Shown piece after piece: positions 28,441-37,527 of a stretch of DNA of 64,000 nucleotides (the stretch's first letter is position 1; each line of letters starts with the position of its first letter). Source of the DNA: Streptomyces fulvorobeus. Lineage in GTDB: Bacteria; Actinomycetota; Actinomycetes; Streptomycetales; Streptomycetaceae. Under the pieces are notes generated by a model. It did no database searches. It saw only the letters and a program-made list of their open reading frames with translations, and was not told where the DNA came from. Location of the stretch: contig NZ_BLWC01000001.1 of assembly GCF_013167895.1 (NCBI RefSeq), positions 6,262,001 through 6,326,000 of the forward strand, given 5' to 3'. A program made the position numbers and the translations under genes.

Positions 28441-29534
28441 TAAACCCTTCACGGCTTGTGGAGGGTATACGTCGGCATCCCGGCACGATCTGCACCCTTG
28501 AGCGGGATGCGCGCCGCAGAACAAGCACGCCACCTATGACGGGCGGCAAGTACGGGCGTGGTCCAAGGAGGCCCTGAACTCGTTGAGCGCGCACCGCGCC
28601 CGCGCTGTGTGCAGCATCCGGATCGGCATGCCGAACCGAGCCCTTCGGCTTCGTCGCCCACTGCTCCGGTCGATACGTGCAGATCACCGGATTGAAGTCC
28701 GGTCTCGTGATCTGCCTTCACACCACTCATGGCTCCGGTCGGCCACGGCGGCCCAGCCTTGATCCCGAGTCGGGACTGCTCGCTGCCTGGGAGTGCCTCG
28801 GCAACCGGCTCGGCTGCACCCGGGAGCCCTGCGAGGAGCCGCCCCTCCAGGCGGGTCCATGCGCTGAAGGAACCGGGTGCGTCCGCGTCCACGTGGGAGA
28901 AGGCCGGCACTCAAGAGAAGCGCCGGCCTCAGTGCAGCACCGCTCTCAAGGACCTTCGCCGGGACGACACCTGCAATGGGCACCGTGCTCCACCGGCGCG
29001 ACCGTAACCTGATCGAGCTCATGGCCGACGCGCAGGATCTCGCCAGGGCGGCTGCCGTCCGAGGAGCCGCATCGGAACCCCTGCGGGCACCATGCGTGCC
29101 CCCGGCTCTTTTCGCGCCTGCGGGGTCAATGTCGTCGAATGCGCGGCGCGCCCCGACTGTTTGGTGAAGGCGTCGTGGCAGGGCACCTCCTCTCCGTCGG
29201 CAATCGGCTTCGTCCTGACCCTCCGGCCCGCAGAACAGGAACCCCGCCCATGGGCGACACCTCCTTCCGCGTACTGCCGTCCTGCCGCGGCCTGCGCCTC
29301 GACGGGACTGCGGCAGCAGGCATCGGACCCCCGGCATGCACTCCGGCTGAGCCAGGAGCCAGGAGCCAGGAGCCAGGAGCCGGGAGCCCGGGGCCCGGAG
29401 CGATGCGAGGAACCTTTGCTTTGCGTGTTCGCCTCACCGGTCGGCGAACAGGTGTAGCGCTGAGCAGGTGTATCTTGAGGACCAGTCTCATGGAGCTCTC
29501 TAATGAATAAAGAGCACCTCGCTCAGGAGTTGTC
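28441..29534. other. Long non-coding or degenerate stretch
   Basis: About 1.1 kb with no convincing gene on either strand; frames are low-complexity shadows. It contains the 7-bp tandem repeat at 29351-29385 and, near 29473-29500, a possible promoter (TTGAGG, 18 bases, TCTAAT) for the isochorismatase-like gene. Confidence 0.5.
29351..29385. repeat. 7-bp tandem repeat GCCAGGA x4 plus one variant
   Basis: Four exact GCCAGGA units run from 29351 to 29378, followed by GCCGGGA. It lies in non-coding DNA and runs into GCCCGGGGCCCGG, a short perfect palindrome. Confidence 0.8.
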
Positions 29535-30167
29535 ATGCACATAGATCGCCGATCCGCCGACAATACGGGCATCGTCCTCATCGACTACGTCACGGGCTTC
29601 GCCAACGTGTTCACGTCTCAGACCGTGAGCGAGAACGTCAACGGGGCCGTGGGCCTGGCCAAGGCGGCACTGGGCTATGAGGTACCTCTCGTGGTGACCC
29701 TCGGCCCCGCGCAGGATCCTCGCGGCCCCCTCTACCCGGAGCTGTCCGCCCTCCTGGGCGAGCACCCAGTCGTGCACCGCGGAGGCTCATTCGATGCGTT
29801 CGATCACCCGGGTTTCGAAGCCGCAGTGGCGGCCATGGACCGGAAACACCTGGTCCTCGCCGGCCTGATGACCGAGGGGTGCATCGTGCACACCGCCCTG
29901 GGCGCCCTGCGCCGTGACTATGAGGTGTCGCTCGTCATCGACGCGACCGCCGGGGAGACGCCGGCCATTCACGACGCCGCCGTTACCCGCCTCGTTCAGT
30001 TGGGCGTCACACCTACTTCATGGCTGTCCCTGGCCTCCGAGTTCCAGCGGACCTACGACGACGAGAAGTCCGTCGGGGTGTACTACGACCTTCTGGCACT
30101 CAAGCCGGGCATGAACAAGAACCTGCACGCCCTGCAGTCGGCGGTGGCACTCGGCCAGCCGGGCTGA
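29535..30167 (+). CDS. Isochorismatase-like cysteine hydrolase
   Basis: 210 residues with the family pattern: Asp in IVLIDYVTGF, a Lys in DRKHLVLAG, and the nucleophile Cys in MTEGCIVHTAL. Family members hydrolyse isochorismate, nicotinamide or N-carbamoyl compounds; the substrate here is unknown. AGGAG at 29525-29529 precedes ATG 29535. It stands alone, with no siderophore genes nearby, so a true isochorismatase role is unlikely. Confidence 0.9.
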   Translation: MHIDRRSADNTGIVLIDYVTGFANVFTSQTVSENVNGAVGLAKAALGYEVPLVVTLGPAQDPRGPLYPELSALLGEHPVVHRGGSFDAFDHPGFEAAVAAMDRKHLVLAGLMTEGCIVHTALGALRRDYEVSLVIDATAGETPAIHDAAVTRLVQLGVTPTSWLSLASEFQRTYDDEKSVGVYYDLLALKPGMNKNLHALQSAVALGQPG

Positions 30168-30615
30168 CCGCGAACGGACAGCCCGTGCCCGAACGCGATG
30201 GCGCGGCCGGCCCGGTGAGCCCGGCGCGCTCCGACAGCCGCTGTTCGCATCACGCCGACGGCGGGGAAACCGGCCTCAGATCGTGCTCCCCGCGAAGCCC
30301 TCGGCGAGCCTCTTCGAGTCGGCCCCGAGCGAGCGGTGGTGAAGCGCAACGAGCGGGGCCTCCGGCCTGTTGATTGAGGTGTCTGAAATCTCCGCCACGG
30401 TGCTCCGGATGCCTCATGGGGCGGCCACCCTGCCGCACCCGACCTGTCCCATGCGCTCGTCGTGGAGGGGGGTCACCGTGCTGGTCCTCACCGACCCCGG
30501 CAGCCGGCGGCTGAAGTCCTGGGTGAATCTTTCGCAGGCCCCGATCCAGCTCCCGTCGCATGACGCCCGTTGCCGGAGCCACCCTCACGCTGGAGGGGCA
30601 ACGCTGAGCAGGGGC
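30168..30615. other. Intergenic region without recognisable features
   Basis: About 450 bases between convergent genes. Only shadow frames were seen. Confidence 0.5.
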
Positions 30616-31212
30616 TCAGGGAGCGGTGCGGGGCAATGCGGCAAGGGCTGCCGAGGCTATGTCGGTCAGTGTTTCCTCGCTCGCTCCGGCCTTGCCGAGC
30701 GCTTCCATGCCGCGCAGCACGGCGAGCGCCAACGCAGCCAACTTTCCCGTGTCCGCGTCCGCAGCGATATCGCCATTGCGCTGACATGCTGCGATGTCGT
30801 TCTCCAACAGCGCCTGCAGCGACTCCATGGCCGCGCGCGCCCGCTTGGCCACCGTCTCGTCGTGTTCGGCCAGCTCGGCGGCGCCCTTGGCCAACAGGCA
30901 TCCGCGGCGGGCAGTGTCTGCGGCAGTCGCCGCCGCCACCGCGTAGACGTGGGCGGACAGCCGTGCGTAGGCGTCTGCGTCGCTGCCGCCCAGCTGCAGA
31001 CTCACAGCTTCGACGACGGAGTCGCAGTAGTCGTCGAACACGCGATGGAACAGTTTCTGCTTTCCGCCGAACGCGCCGTACAGGCTGCCCTTGCCGAGCC
31101 CCGTTGCCTCGGCAATGTCCTCCATCCGCGTGGCGGCGTACCCACCCGACCAGAACCGCTCCCGGGCAGTGTCCAGTACCTGCTGCTCGTCGAACTTCCT
31201 CGGTCGTGCCAT
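30616..31212 (-). CDS. TetR/AcrR-family repressor
   Basis: 198 residues. The N-terminal helix-turn-helix includes VLDTARERFWSGGY, then EDIAEATGLGKGSLYGAFGGK, typical of TetR repressors controlling adjacent oxidoreductases. It is divergent from the SDR gene and shares with it an 87-base gap occupied by a 26-bp perfect palindrome. It probably represses both genes and releases on binding a small molecule. Confidence 0.93.
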   Translation of the reverse strand: MARPRKFDEQQVLDTARERFWSGGYAATRMEDIAEATGLGKGSLYGAFGGKQKLFHRVFDDYCDSVVEAVSLQLGGSDADAYARLSAHVYAVAAATAADTARRGCLLAKGAAELAEHDETVAKRARAAMESLQALLENDIAACQRNGDIAADADTGKLAALALAVLRGMEALGKAGASEETLTDIASAALAALPRTAP

Positions 31213-31225
31213 GGGAGTAGCTTAC

Positions 31226-31284
31226 CGGTTCTTGACTGGTTCGTCCATAACAACTAACGTTATGGACGAACCAGTCAAGAACCG
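31226..31284. promoter_or_regulatory. Palindromic operator with embedded divergent promoters
   Basis: Arms 31226-31251 and 31259-31284 are exact 26-base reverse complements with a 7-base spacer (AACTAAC). For the SDR gene TTGACT (31232-31237), 17 bases, TAACGT (31255-31260) forms a promoter inside the repeat. By symmetry a matching TTGACT faces the TetR gene. Binding here would shut both promoters. Confidence 0.85.
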
Positions 31285-31299
31285 AAGAGTGAGGGTGTC

Positions 31300-32031
31300 A
31301 TGACGGAAGTACTCGCAGGCAAGGTGGCGGTAGTCACCGGAGCGGGCAGCGGCATCGGGCTCGCCATCGCCAGACGGTTCGCTGCGGAGGGGGCGCGGGT
31401 GTTTTTGACCGGTCGCCGCCAGGAGCCGCTCGACGCGGCCGTCGCTGAAATCGGGCCGGCGGCCACCGGTGTGAGGGCCGATGTTTCGGTGCAGACGGAC
31501 CTCGATGACCTTTACTCGCTCGTGAGCCAGGAGGCGGGTCGCATCGACGTACTTGTCGCCAACGCCGGCAGCGCTGTCCCTCAGCGTCTCGGTGAGATCA
31601 CGGAGGAAGCCATCGACGCCACCTTCGGTACGAACGTGAAGGGCACGATCTTCACGGTACAGAAGGCGCTGCCCCTGCTGTCGGACGGCGCCTCGATCAT
31701 AGTGACGGGATCGACCAACGCCCTCCGCCCCGGACCGGGCCTGGAGATCTACGGCGCATCAAAGGCGGCGCTGCGTAACCTGGTGCGCAGTTGGGCGCTC
31801 AGCGCGCAGGAACGGAAGTTTCGGGTGAACGTGCTGAGCCCCGGTCCGACCGAGACCCCGGGCCTGATCGGCGTCGTGGGTCCGGACCACCAGCTCGCTT
31901 CAGGGGTGCCGCTCGGCAGGATCGGCCGCCCGGATGAGATCGCCGCCGTGGCGACGTTCCTGGCCTCGGACGCTTCCAGCTTCGTCAACGGCGTCGACTG
32001 GTTCGTCGACGGAGGCCAGGCACAGGTCTGA
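31300..32031 (+). CDS. Short-chain dehydrogenase/reductase
   Basis: 243 residues, classical SDR: nucleotide loop TGAGSGIGLAIA, NAG in LVANAGSAV, Ser in IIVTGSTNA, catalytic Y-x-x-x-K (YGASKAAL) and the C-terminal FVNGVDWFVDGGQ. The substrate is unknown. GAGGG at 31291-31295 precedes ATG 31300. It is under the palindromic operator with the divergent TetR repressor, and a SnoaL-like gene follows 55 bases later, probably in one operon. Confidence 0.93.
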   Translation: MTEVLAGKVAVVTGAGSGIGLAIARRFAAEGARVFLTGRRQEPLDAAVAEIGPAATGVRADVSVQTDLDDLYSLVSQEAGRIDVLVANAGSAVPQRLGEITEEAIDATFGTNVKGTIFTVQKALPLLSDGASIIVTGSTNALRPGPGLEIYGASKAALRNLVRSWALSAQERKFRVNVLSPGPTETPGLIGVVGPDHQLASGVPLGRIGRPDEIAAVATFLASDASSFVNGVDWFVDGGQAQV

Positions 32032-32086
32032 CCACGCCCCTCAACCAGCGCGAAAGCGCACCACGCACACGTACCAGGAGAAAAAA

Positions 32087-32544
32087 ATGAACGGCCACAG
32101 TGATACCCGGAAGCGTCGCGAAGAGATCGCTATCAGATATTTCCGCATGGTGGACGCTGGTAATCCCGCGGTCATCGACCTCTTCACCGAAGATGCTCGT
32201 CTGTTCTACCCGAAGTTCGGCCTCGCGCGGGGAAGGAGCAGATCGGAGCATTCGCTCAGGGGCTCGCACGGGGAATCGCGTCGCTCGAGCACGAGATCGA
32301 GGACTTCACTGTGCTGACGTCCGGGAGTCACGTGGTTGTGGAGGGTGCGGAAAAGGGAACAACGACGTCAGGCGTGGACTTCCCTGACGGCGTTTACTCC
32401 TTCGGGCTGTTCTGTAATGTGTTCGAGTTCGAGGGTGAACTCATCAAGCGGCTCCACATCTATGTGGACCCTGACTTCGCCAACACGCATGCCGAAGGTG
32501 TGGCCTGGGGCAAGTCGGTGCGGGACGGCATCGCCAGTCTGTAG
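32087..32544 (+). CDS. SnoaL/NTF2-like protein, frameshifted
   Basis: About 152 residues after repair. N-terminal part: REEIAIRYFRMVDAGNPAVIDLFTED, given as blocks RYFRMVDAG and LFTEDARLFYPKFG. C-terminal part: DFPDGVYSFGLFCNVFEFEG and KRLHIYVDP. The frame breaks at GGGG 32229-32232; one extra G gives ARGKEQIGAFAQGLARG. It is a small cone-shaped fold used by isomerases, cyclases and hydrolases, so a function cannot be assigned. CCAGGAG lies before ATG 32087. It probably belongs to the SDR operon. Confidence 0.78.
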
Positions 32545-32689
32545 TCACAGGTCAACAGGGCATGTGCGGGTTGGACATGGGTGCCGAAATGGGGGGTGAA
32601 GCGTCTTGCTTGCTGGAACAGTCGTCAGGACTTCAGCTGAGCGAAGACGCGTTCGCTCTGGAGCTCTCAGCCGGGCGCTCCGCGGCCAG

Positions 32690-32942
32690 GTCGTCGGTTA
32701 CGGCCTGGGGGGTGCGGGCGCCCAGGAGACCAGGACATCCAAGGTCTCGTTGACGTGCCGCCAGGCGGCCCAGGGTGTCCCGAAACCGGCTCCGCGCTGC
32801 GAGAACATCTTGTTCCTGTGCAGACCGGCGAGAGCAAGCAACGCCTGGTCGAAGCAACTGGCCTTGCACCAGCGGGTGTGGCGTGAGGGAAAGGGCGGGG
32901 CCAGGGCACGGCAGAGTGGTCCGACCCCGCCCATTCTCTCAC
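32690..32942 (-). pseudogene. Fragment of an IS5-family (DDE_Tnp_4) transposase
   Basis: The minus strand reads TRWCKASCFDQALLALAGL, RNKMFSQRGAGFGTPWAAW, HVNETLDVLVSWAP. This resembles the N-terminal helix-turn-helix part of transposases that normally read CFDQALLALVHLRKNET...GFGVSTATAWRYV. No catalytic part remains. Confidence 0.6.
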
Positions 32943-32945
32943 GCC
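32880..32945. terminator. Long hairpin downstream of a SnoaL-like gene
   Basis: Arms 32880-32902 and 32923-32945 match at 20 of 23 positions with a 20-base loop. It lies 23 bases beyond the stop of the leftward SnoaL-like gene, so it probably terminates that gene. It could instead be part of the transposase remnant it overlaps. Confidence 0.5.
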
Positions 32946-32967
32946 ACGAGCTCCACCTGCACTGCCG

Positions 32968-33405
32968 TCAATGGCCCTGTGCTTCGCGGAACAGCCGACG
33001 CACGAGCCGGTTGTCGTACAGTCCCCGGTAGGAGTGAATCAGCCCGTCCTGGCCGACTTCCAACCGGTCGTCTCCATGGAACTCGATGGCTCGGTCACCA
33101 CCCTTCGGGGTTCCTTTGAAACGCCATGCAACCACGATCGCATCACGCTCCGCCTCTACGTACAGCCCGATGCGCGTAAAAGAGGATGAGCCCTGCGGGA
33201 AATTCCGAGCCATGCTCAGTACATGCTGACGGACGTGCTCGCGGCCACGCCGCGTGTCCCCCAGCGCAGGTTCGTCATAGAGCAGGTCGTCTGCACACAG
33301 TGCTGCTACCGCATCACCGTCCAAATCATTCCAAGCCTTCTCCCATTGGTCACAGATAATTTCGAAGCGTGCCGAACGAGCAGTGCTTGCAGAAATTTTG
33401 GTCAC
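32968..33405 (-). CDS. SnoaL/NTF2-like protein
   Basis: About 145 residues from GTG 33405 (VTKISASTARSARFEI), preceded by AGGG; an open frame continues to 33531. Typical blocks: WEKAWNDLDGDAVAALCADD, LYDEPALGDTRRGREHVRQHV and HGDDRLEVGQDGLIHSYRGL (each read separately). Such proteins resemble ketosteroid-isomerase folds; no catalytic role can be given. It reads away from the XdhC gene. Confidence 0.82.
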   Translation of the reverse strand: MTKISASTARSARFEIICDQWEKAWNDLDGDAVAALCADDLLYDEPALGDTRRGREHVRQHVLSMARNFPQGSSSFTRIGLYVEAERDAIVVAWRFKGTPKGGDRAIEFHGDDRLEVGQDGLIHSYRGLYDNRLVRRLFREAQGH

Positions 33406-33565
33406 ATCCCTAATTGCTGGTGGGTGAGGCGGCCGGGGTCCGCTCACGATGATGAGGTGTCGGGAGATGCTGCGGCAGTCCGTCAACGAACCCGTTAAGG
33501 CGACTGTGAGTCCGGTTTCGGGCCAGTGCAAGTGGTGACAGCTGCCCGGTTGTTGGCCGCGCGGC

Positions 33566-34704
33566 TCACCTTGCCGCGTCTCCTGGGCAGGGGGTCAAGA
33601 GTTTCCTGTGAATGGGGGTGCCCGACGCCCGGAGTGGAACCCCGCTTCCGCCGTACCGCAGAGCGACGATTTCCGCGACGATGGACACAGCGGTCTCTTC
33701 GGGTGTGCGGGCGCCGAGATCCATGCCTATGGGTGAATGGAGCCTTGCCAGCTCGTCCTCGTCGAGCCCGGCTTCACGCAGTCTGCGCCGGCGGTCGGTG
33801 TGCGTACGCCGGGAGCCCATGGCGCCCACGTAGGCGACGGGAAGACGAAGGGCGAGTTGAAGGAGTGGTATGTCGAACTTGGCTTCATGCGTGAGGACGC
33901 AGAGCACAGTTCGTTCGTCCGTCTGCGTGCCCGCCAGGTAGCGCTGCGGCCAATCGGTGACGACTTCGTCGGCTGCGGGGAATCGGGCGGTCGTGGAGAA
34001 GACGGAACGGGCATCGCACACCGTCACGTGATAGCCGAGGAGTTTCCCCGCTGGAATCAGCGCGGCGGCGAAATCCGTGGCGCCAAAGACAATCATTCGA
34101 GGCGCCGGGACACGCACCTCCACCAGCAAGGTGAGCGATGCGCCGCTGTACGGGCTCCCGACGACCACCGTGGCTGTCCGTCCTGTCGTCAAAGCGGTGC
34201 ACGCTGCTGCCACAGCGGATGCCTGCAGGTCCGGATGATCACCGAGACCGCCTTGATGGGACCCGTCGGGCAGGACCAGCAGTCCACGGCCCCTCAGTTC
34301 CTCCGGGCCATCTGCCACCCGTACTGCCGCGGCTGCCTTGCCCGAGACAGCAACAGCCAGGACGGACGCGAGAAAGGTCCGGAAAACATCCGTCCTTCGT
34401 ACCGAAGTAACCAGCACATCGATGCTGCCGCCGCAGGTCAGTCCAACCGAGAAGGCGTCCTCGTCGCTGTATCCGAAATGCTCCAGCACGGTGGCACCGT
34501 CGAGCAGGGCTTGTTGGCACAGGTCGTAGACAGCGCCCTCCACGCAACCGCCCGAGACCGATCCGACGGCAGTTCCGTCGGAAGCCACAGCCAGGGCGGC
34601 GCCCGGTGCACGGGGGCACTGCCACTGACAGCGGTAACTGTTGCTATGGCGAAGTCGCGGTCCTCGCTGAGCCAACGGGACAACTCCTCGGCGATGTCCA
34701 GCAT
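33566..34704 (-). CDS. XdhC/CoxI-family molybdenum-enzyme maturation factor, frameshifted
   Basis: About 379 residues. The N-terminal XdhC_CoxI domain has SVSGGCVEGAVYDL and LTCGGSIDV. The C-terminal Rossmann-type domain reads MIVFGATDFAAALIPAGKLLGY, then AYVGAMGSRRT and LHSPIGMDLGARTPEETAVSI. XdhC proteins load sulfurated molybdopterin into xanthine dehydrogenase-family enzymes; a likely client is the three-subunit enzyme at 40.1-43.8 kb. ATG 34704 with GGAG upstream gives MLDIAEELSRWLSEDRDFAI; the frame breaks near 34600-34606, where one added base restores HPGAALAVASDG. Confidence 0.85.
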
Positions 34705-35182
34705 TCAAATCTCCAGTCGGCCTTGAACACGCCCGGGTCATGCTGATGGTGCGCTGCAGGGACAGCAGGGCCGGCCATGTCCAGAGGAGCGTCGCGCACG
34801 ATTCAACTGCCAGGAGTGCGGCAGGGGCACAGTAGAGGCTGTCGGGCGCGGAGTGCGCGCGAGGGGCCTGGGGGTGGGGCGCGACGGCAGGGATGGCCTG
34901 CCGCCAGGCGTACGGGACGGAAGGGCCCGGAGTCGCATCGTTCCGGGGCTGCTGAGCCGTCGGCCTGCGCGGGAGACCTCAAGTTCGCATGCGCCTGTTT
35001 TGGTGGGTGCCATCTGCGGACATGCGGGTACAGGGGGTTGGTAGCTGTGGGTGGCAACGGGTGAAGCGGTGAGCTGCCGACATGCTGGGAGCTCGTCTTC
35101 TCCAGACGCAGGCTCGGATCGGATCGCTGTCCTCCGGGACTCCGCGAACGCAGTGGGCAGGGCGTCGGCGGACACGCCCCTT
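34705..35182. other. Intergenic region without recognisable features
   Basis: About 480 bases downstream of the GlxA-type gene and upstream of xdhC. Frames on both strands are Arg/Ser/Pro-rich shadows. The xdhC promoter should lie at the left edge. Confidence 0.5.
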
Positions 35183-36148
35183 CTACGCCACGGTGTTGAA
35201 CCGGTGCTGGTAGGCCCGCGGTGAGATTCCCAGACGACTGATGAAAGTACGCCGCAGGGTTTCCATGCTTCCGAAGCCCGACATGAAGGCAGCGTTGGTG
35301 ACTGATTCGCCGTTGTCGAGAAGCGAGCGGGCGCTGTCGAACCGCACTTGCTCGACGAACTTGGCGGGTGTCGTCTGCACTTCTTCCTGGAAGAGGCGAC
35401 AGAGGTGGCGAGGGCTGACGGCAGCGCGCCGGGCGAGGTCTGCCAGGGTGTACTGCGCAGTGGGGTCCGCAAGGATCTCCTCGGTGAGCTTGCGGACCAG
35501 GGGGTTGCGGGGGATGAGCTTTCCTGTACTGGCGACATCGTTGTCCGGCGGTTGATAGACCAGGAGATCCCGAGCGACCACGCTGTGTACCTTGTTGCCC
35601 TGGTCTTCTCTGAGGAGGTGCAGGGTCAGTGCGATCCCGGCGCTTTCCCCGGCTGAGGTGATGAGGTTGCCGTCCGTGACGAGCTCGCTGTCATGGACGA
35701 CTTCGGCCTGTGGGTAGCGGTCCTGCAGTCGTTGGGTGTGGTTCCAGTGAGTGGTGACCTTCCGGCCGTCGAGGAGGCCGGCGGCTCCCAGGACGAAGGC
35801 GCCCGTGCAGAGGCTTGCCACGCGTCTTGCGCGTCCTGCCAGATGGCGTGCCGCGGAGATGTGCTCGAAGGTGAGGGCGCGGGTGGGCATGCTGCAGCCT
35901 CCCGCGATGATTACGGTGTCGAGCGGCCCTTCGTCGTGGGCGTCGGAGTCGACGTGCAGAGAGAGGCCACTGCCCGTCTTTATGTTTTTGCCGTCGGGAG
36001 AGCAGATGACGAGTTCATAATTGCTGCTCGCGTGCCGTGACTCGGCGAAGACTTCCGAGGGCGCGGCAATATCCAGCATGGATACACCGTCGACCACAAG
36101 CAGGGCAATTCTACGTGTTCCGGCCATGTCCGGTACCGATCCGTTCAT
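35183..36148 (-). CDS. GlxA-family regulator (DJ-1/PfpI domain plus AraC helix-turn-helix)
   Basis: 321 residues from ATG 36148. The N-terminal DJ-1-like domain has IALLVVDGVSMLDIAAPSEVF and the elbow SLCTGAFVLGAAGLLDG. The C-terminal AraC domain has TLADLARRAAVSPRHLCRLF and NAAFMSGFGSMETLRRTF. Such regulators respond to small molecules through the degenerate amidase-like domain. A longer frame starts at 36208, but a consensus promoter ends 6 bases before ATG 36148, fixing this as a leaderless start. Confidence 0.92.
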   Translation of the reverse strand: MNGSVPDMAGTRRIALLVVDGVSMLDIAAPSEVFAESRHASSNYELVICSPDGKNIKTGSGLSLHVDSDAHDEGPLDTVIIAGGCSMPTRALTFEHISAARHLAGRARRVASLCTGAFVLGAAGLLDGRKVTTHWNHTQRLQDRYPQAEVVHDSELVTDGNLITSAGESAGIALTLHLLREDQGNKVHSVVARDLLVYQPPDNDVASTGKLIPRNPLVRKLTEEILADPTAQYTLADLARRAAVSPRHLCRLFQEEVQTTPAKFVEQVRFDSARSLLDNGESVTNAAFMSGFGSMETLRRTFISRLGISPRAYQHRFNTVA

Positions 36149-36154
36149 GGAGTG

Positions 36155-36204
36155 ATCGTAGGAAACGACTGGATGATGTGTCAATTGTTTAGAGGTATCT
36201 CTAA
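36155..36204 (-). promoter_or_regulatory. Leaderless promoter and palindrome upstream of the GlxA-type gene
   Basis: On the minus strand, TTGACA (36184-36179), 18-base spacer, TACGAT (36160-36155), then ATG at 36148, so the transcript should begin at or next to the start codon. Just upstream of -35 is TTAGAGATACCTCTAA (36204-36189), with perfect 6-base arms, a candidate operator. Confidence 0.72.
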
Positions 36205-36783
36205 TCATTTACCCGCTGTTCACACCCGTCGGCGGATCTCTCGTCCAAAGGTAGAGAAACCCTGCCCCATGCTCGCCTGACCAGGGCTTCTGGGAGACCA
36301 GGGAGGTCACTGGTCGAGTCCCTGGGACCCACGGGACCGCGGGTGGCGCGGGCCCCGCAGAGGACAGGAGACGCGAGGCGTGCCCAGGGCGACGCGGGTG
36401 GCATCTGGGCTCGCACAAACGTATCGTCCCACCCTCCGCGGCGGCTGATCTTCGACACAGGATCGGTACTGGCGCGGCGGGGTGGGGAAGCAGCACGTTT
36501 GAAGTCGCCGGCAACCCGCCTGAAGCGAGGCGCAACGTTGCGTGAGGAACGCCTTCCGCGCAGGCCGGGCTCGGCAAAGCTGGTTCCCCCGTCCGGTCCT
36601 GTCGTCTCCGAGACTTCCGTGACGGTAAGGAGCAAGCGGTGGCGATTGTTCTTCGGCGGGTCGGCCGCAGCAGGTGGCCGTCCTGAACGTCCTGCCCCGT
36701 AGGGGACGTGTCCTTCTGAGGGCTGGGCAGCAACGTCCGGCGGAGGGACGTATTCACCCGCCCCAACCACCAGGATCTTAGGT
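36205..36783. other. Intergenic region upstream of the dead ABC ATPase
   Basis: About 580 bases with no protein-like frame. It may hold the old promoter of the ABC pair. Nothing else was recognised. Confidence 0.5.
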
Positions 36784-37527
36784 ATGAACGAACATCTTCT
36801 TGAGATACGTAACCTTGGCAAGGTCATGCCTGCAGCAACGAACCAGGCACCGGTCCCAGTACTGCGAGGTATCTCACTCGACGTCGCACGCGGCGAGTTC
36901 GTCGCCATCGTCGGACCGAGCGGCTCAGGGAAATCCACTCTGTTGTACTGCATGTCGGGATTGGAGCCTCCCACCGAGGGAACGGTTCGCATGCTCGGGA
37001 AGGATCTGGCTGCTCTTGACCGCAGAGCGCAGGCTCGGCTGCGACGTGACCATGTGGGTTTCATCTTCCAGTCCTACAACCTCATTCCCTCGCTCACCGC
37101 AGCGGAGAACGTGGCTCTGCCCGCCCGGCTGGCCCGTCGCAAGACCGACCGCGCACGAGTCGACTCTGCGCTGTCGGCCGTAGGCATGAGCGGGCAGGCC
37201 CGGCAGAAGCCGGGAACACTCTCGGGCGGGCAGTAGCAACGGGTGGCCATCGCCCGAGTCCTGGCGATGAGCCCGGACATCGTGTTCGCCGACGAGCCGA
37301 CCGGAGCCTTGGACACAGAGGCAGGGAGGCAGGTCCTGGCTCTCCTGCGGGACACCGCGGCCCAGAACCGCTCGGTGGTGATGGTGACGCACGACCTGCA
37401 GGCAGCCGCCCGCGCCGACCGGGTCCTCGTCCTGCGAGACGGCGCCGTCCACCGTGAATTGCTGCCCGAGCGCCGAGGAAGTCTTCGATGCGGTGACGGG
37501 CAGCGGAAGTCAGGTGGCCTGACGTGA
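36784..37527 (+). pseudogene. MacB/LolD-type ABC ATPase with amber codon in the signature motif
   Basis: Walker A GPSGSGKST, Q-loop FIFQSYNLIPSLT, signature LSGGQ followed directly by TAG (37234-37236) where the second Gln of LSGGQQQRVAIAR is expected, then Walker B DIVFADEPTGALD and the H-loop VMVTHDL. The frame is otherwise continuous, so a single CAG-to-TAG change removes half of the protein. The C-terminus may also be shifted: another frame gives EEVFDAVTGSGSQVA ending near 37522. It would have powered the adjacent FtsX-type permease. Confidence 0.88.

Noticed and set aside
29351..29385. CRISPR-like array
   Set aside because: The unit is only 7 bases, contiguous and without spacers; no cas gene is nearby.
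28441..29534. Several 80-150 codon frames around 28.4-29.5 kb
   Set aside because: Composition is Arg/Pro/Gly-rich in overlapping phases with no conserved motif; treated as non-coding or too degenerate to identify.
34738..35538. 266-codon minus-strand frame
   Set aside because: It overlaps the GlxA-type gene in another phase and is Ser/Pro/Arg-rich; a shadow.
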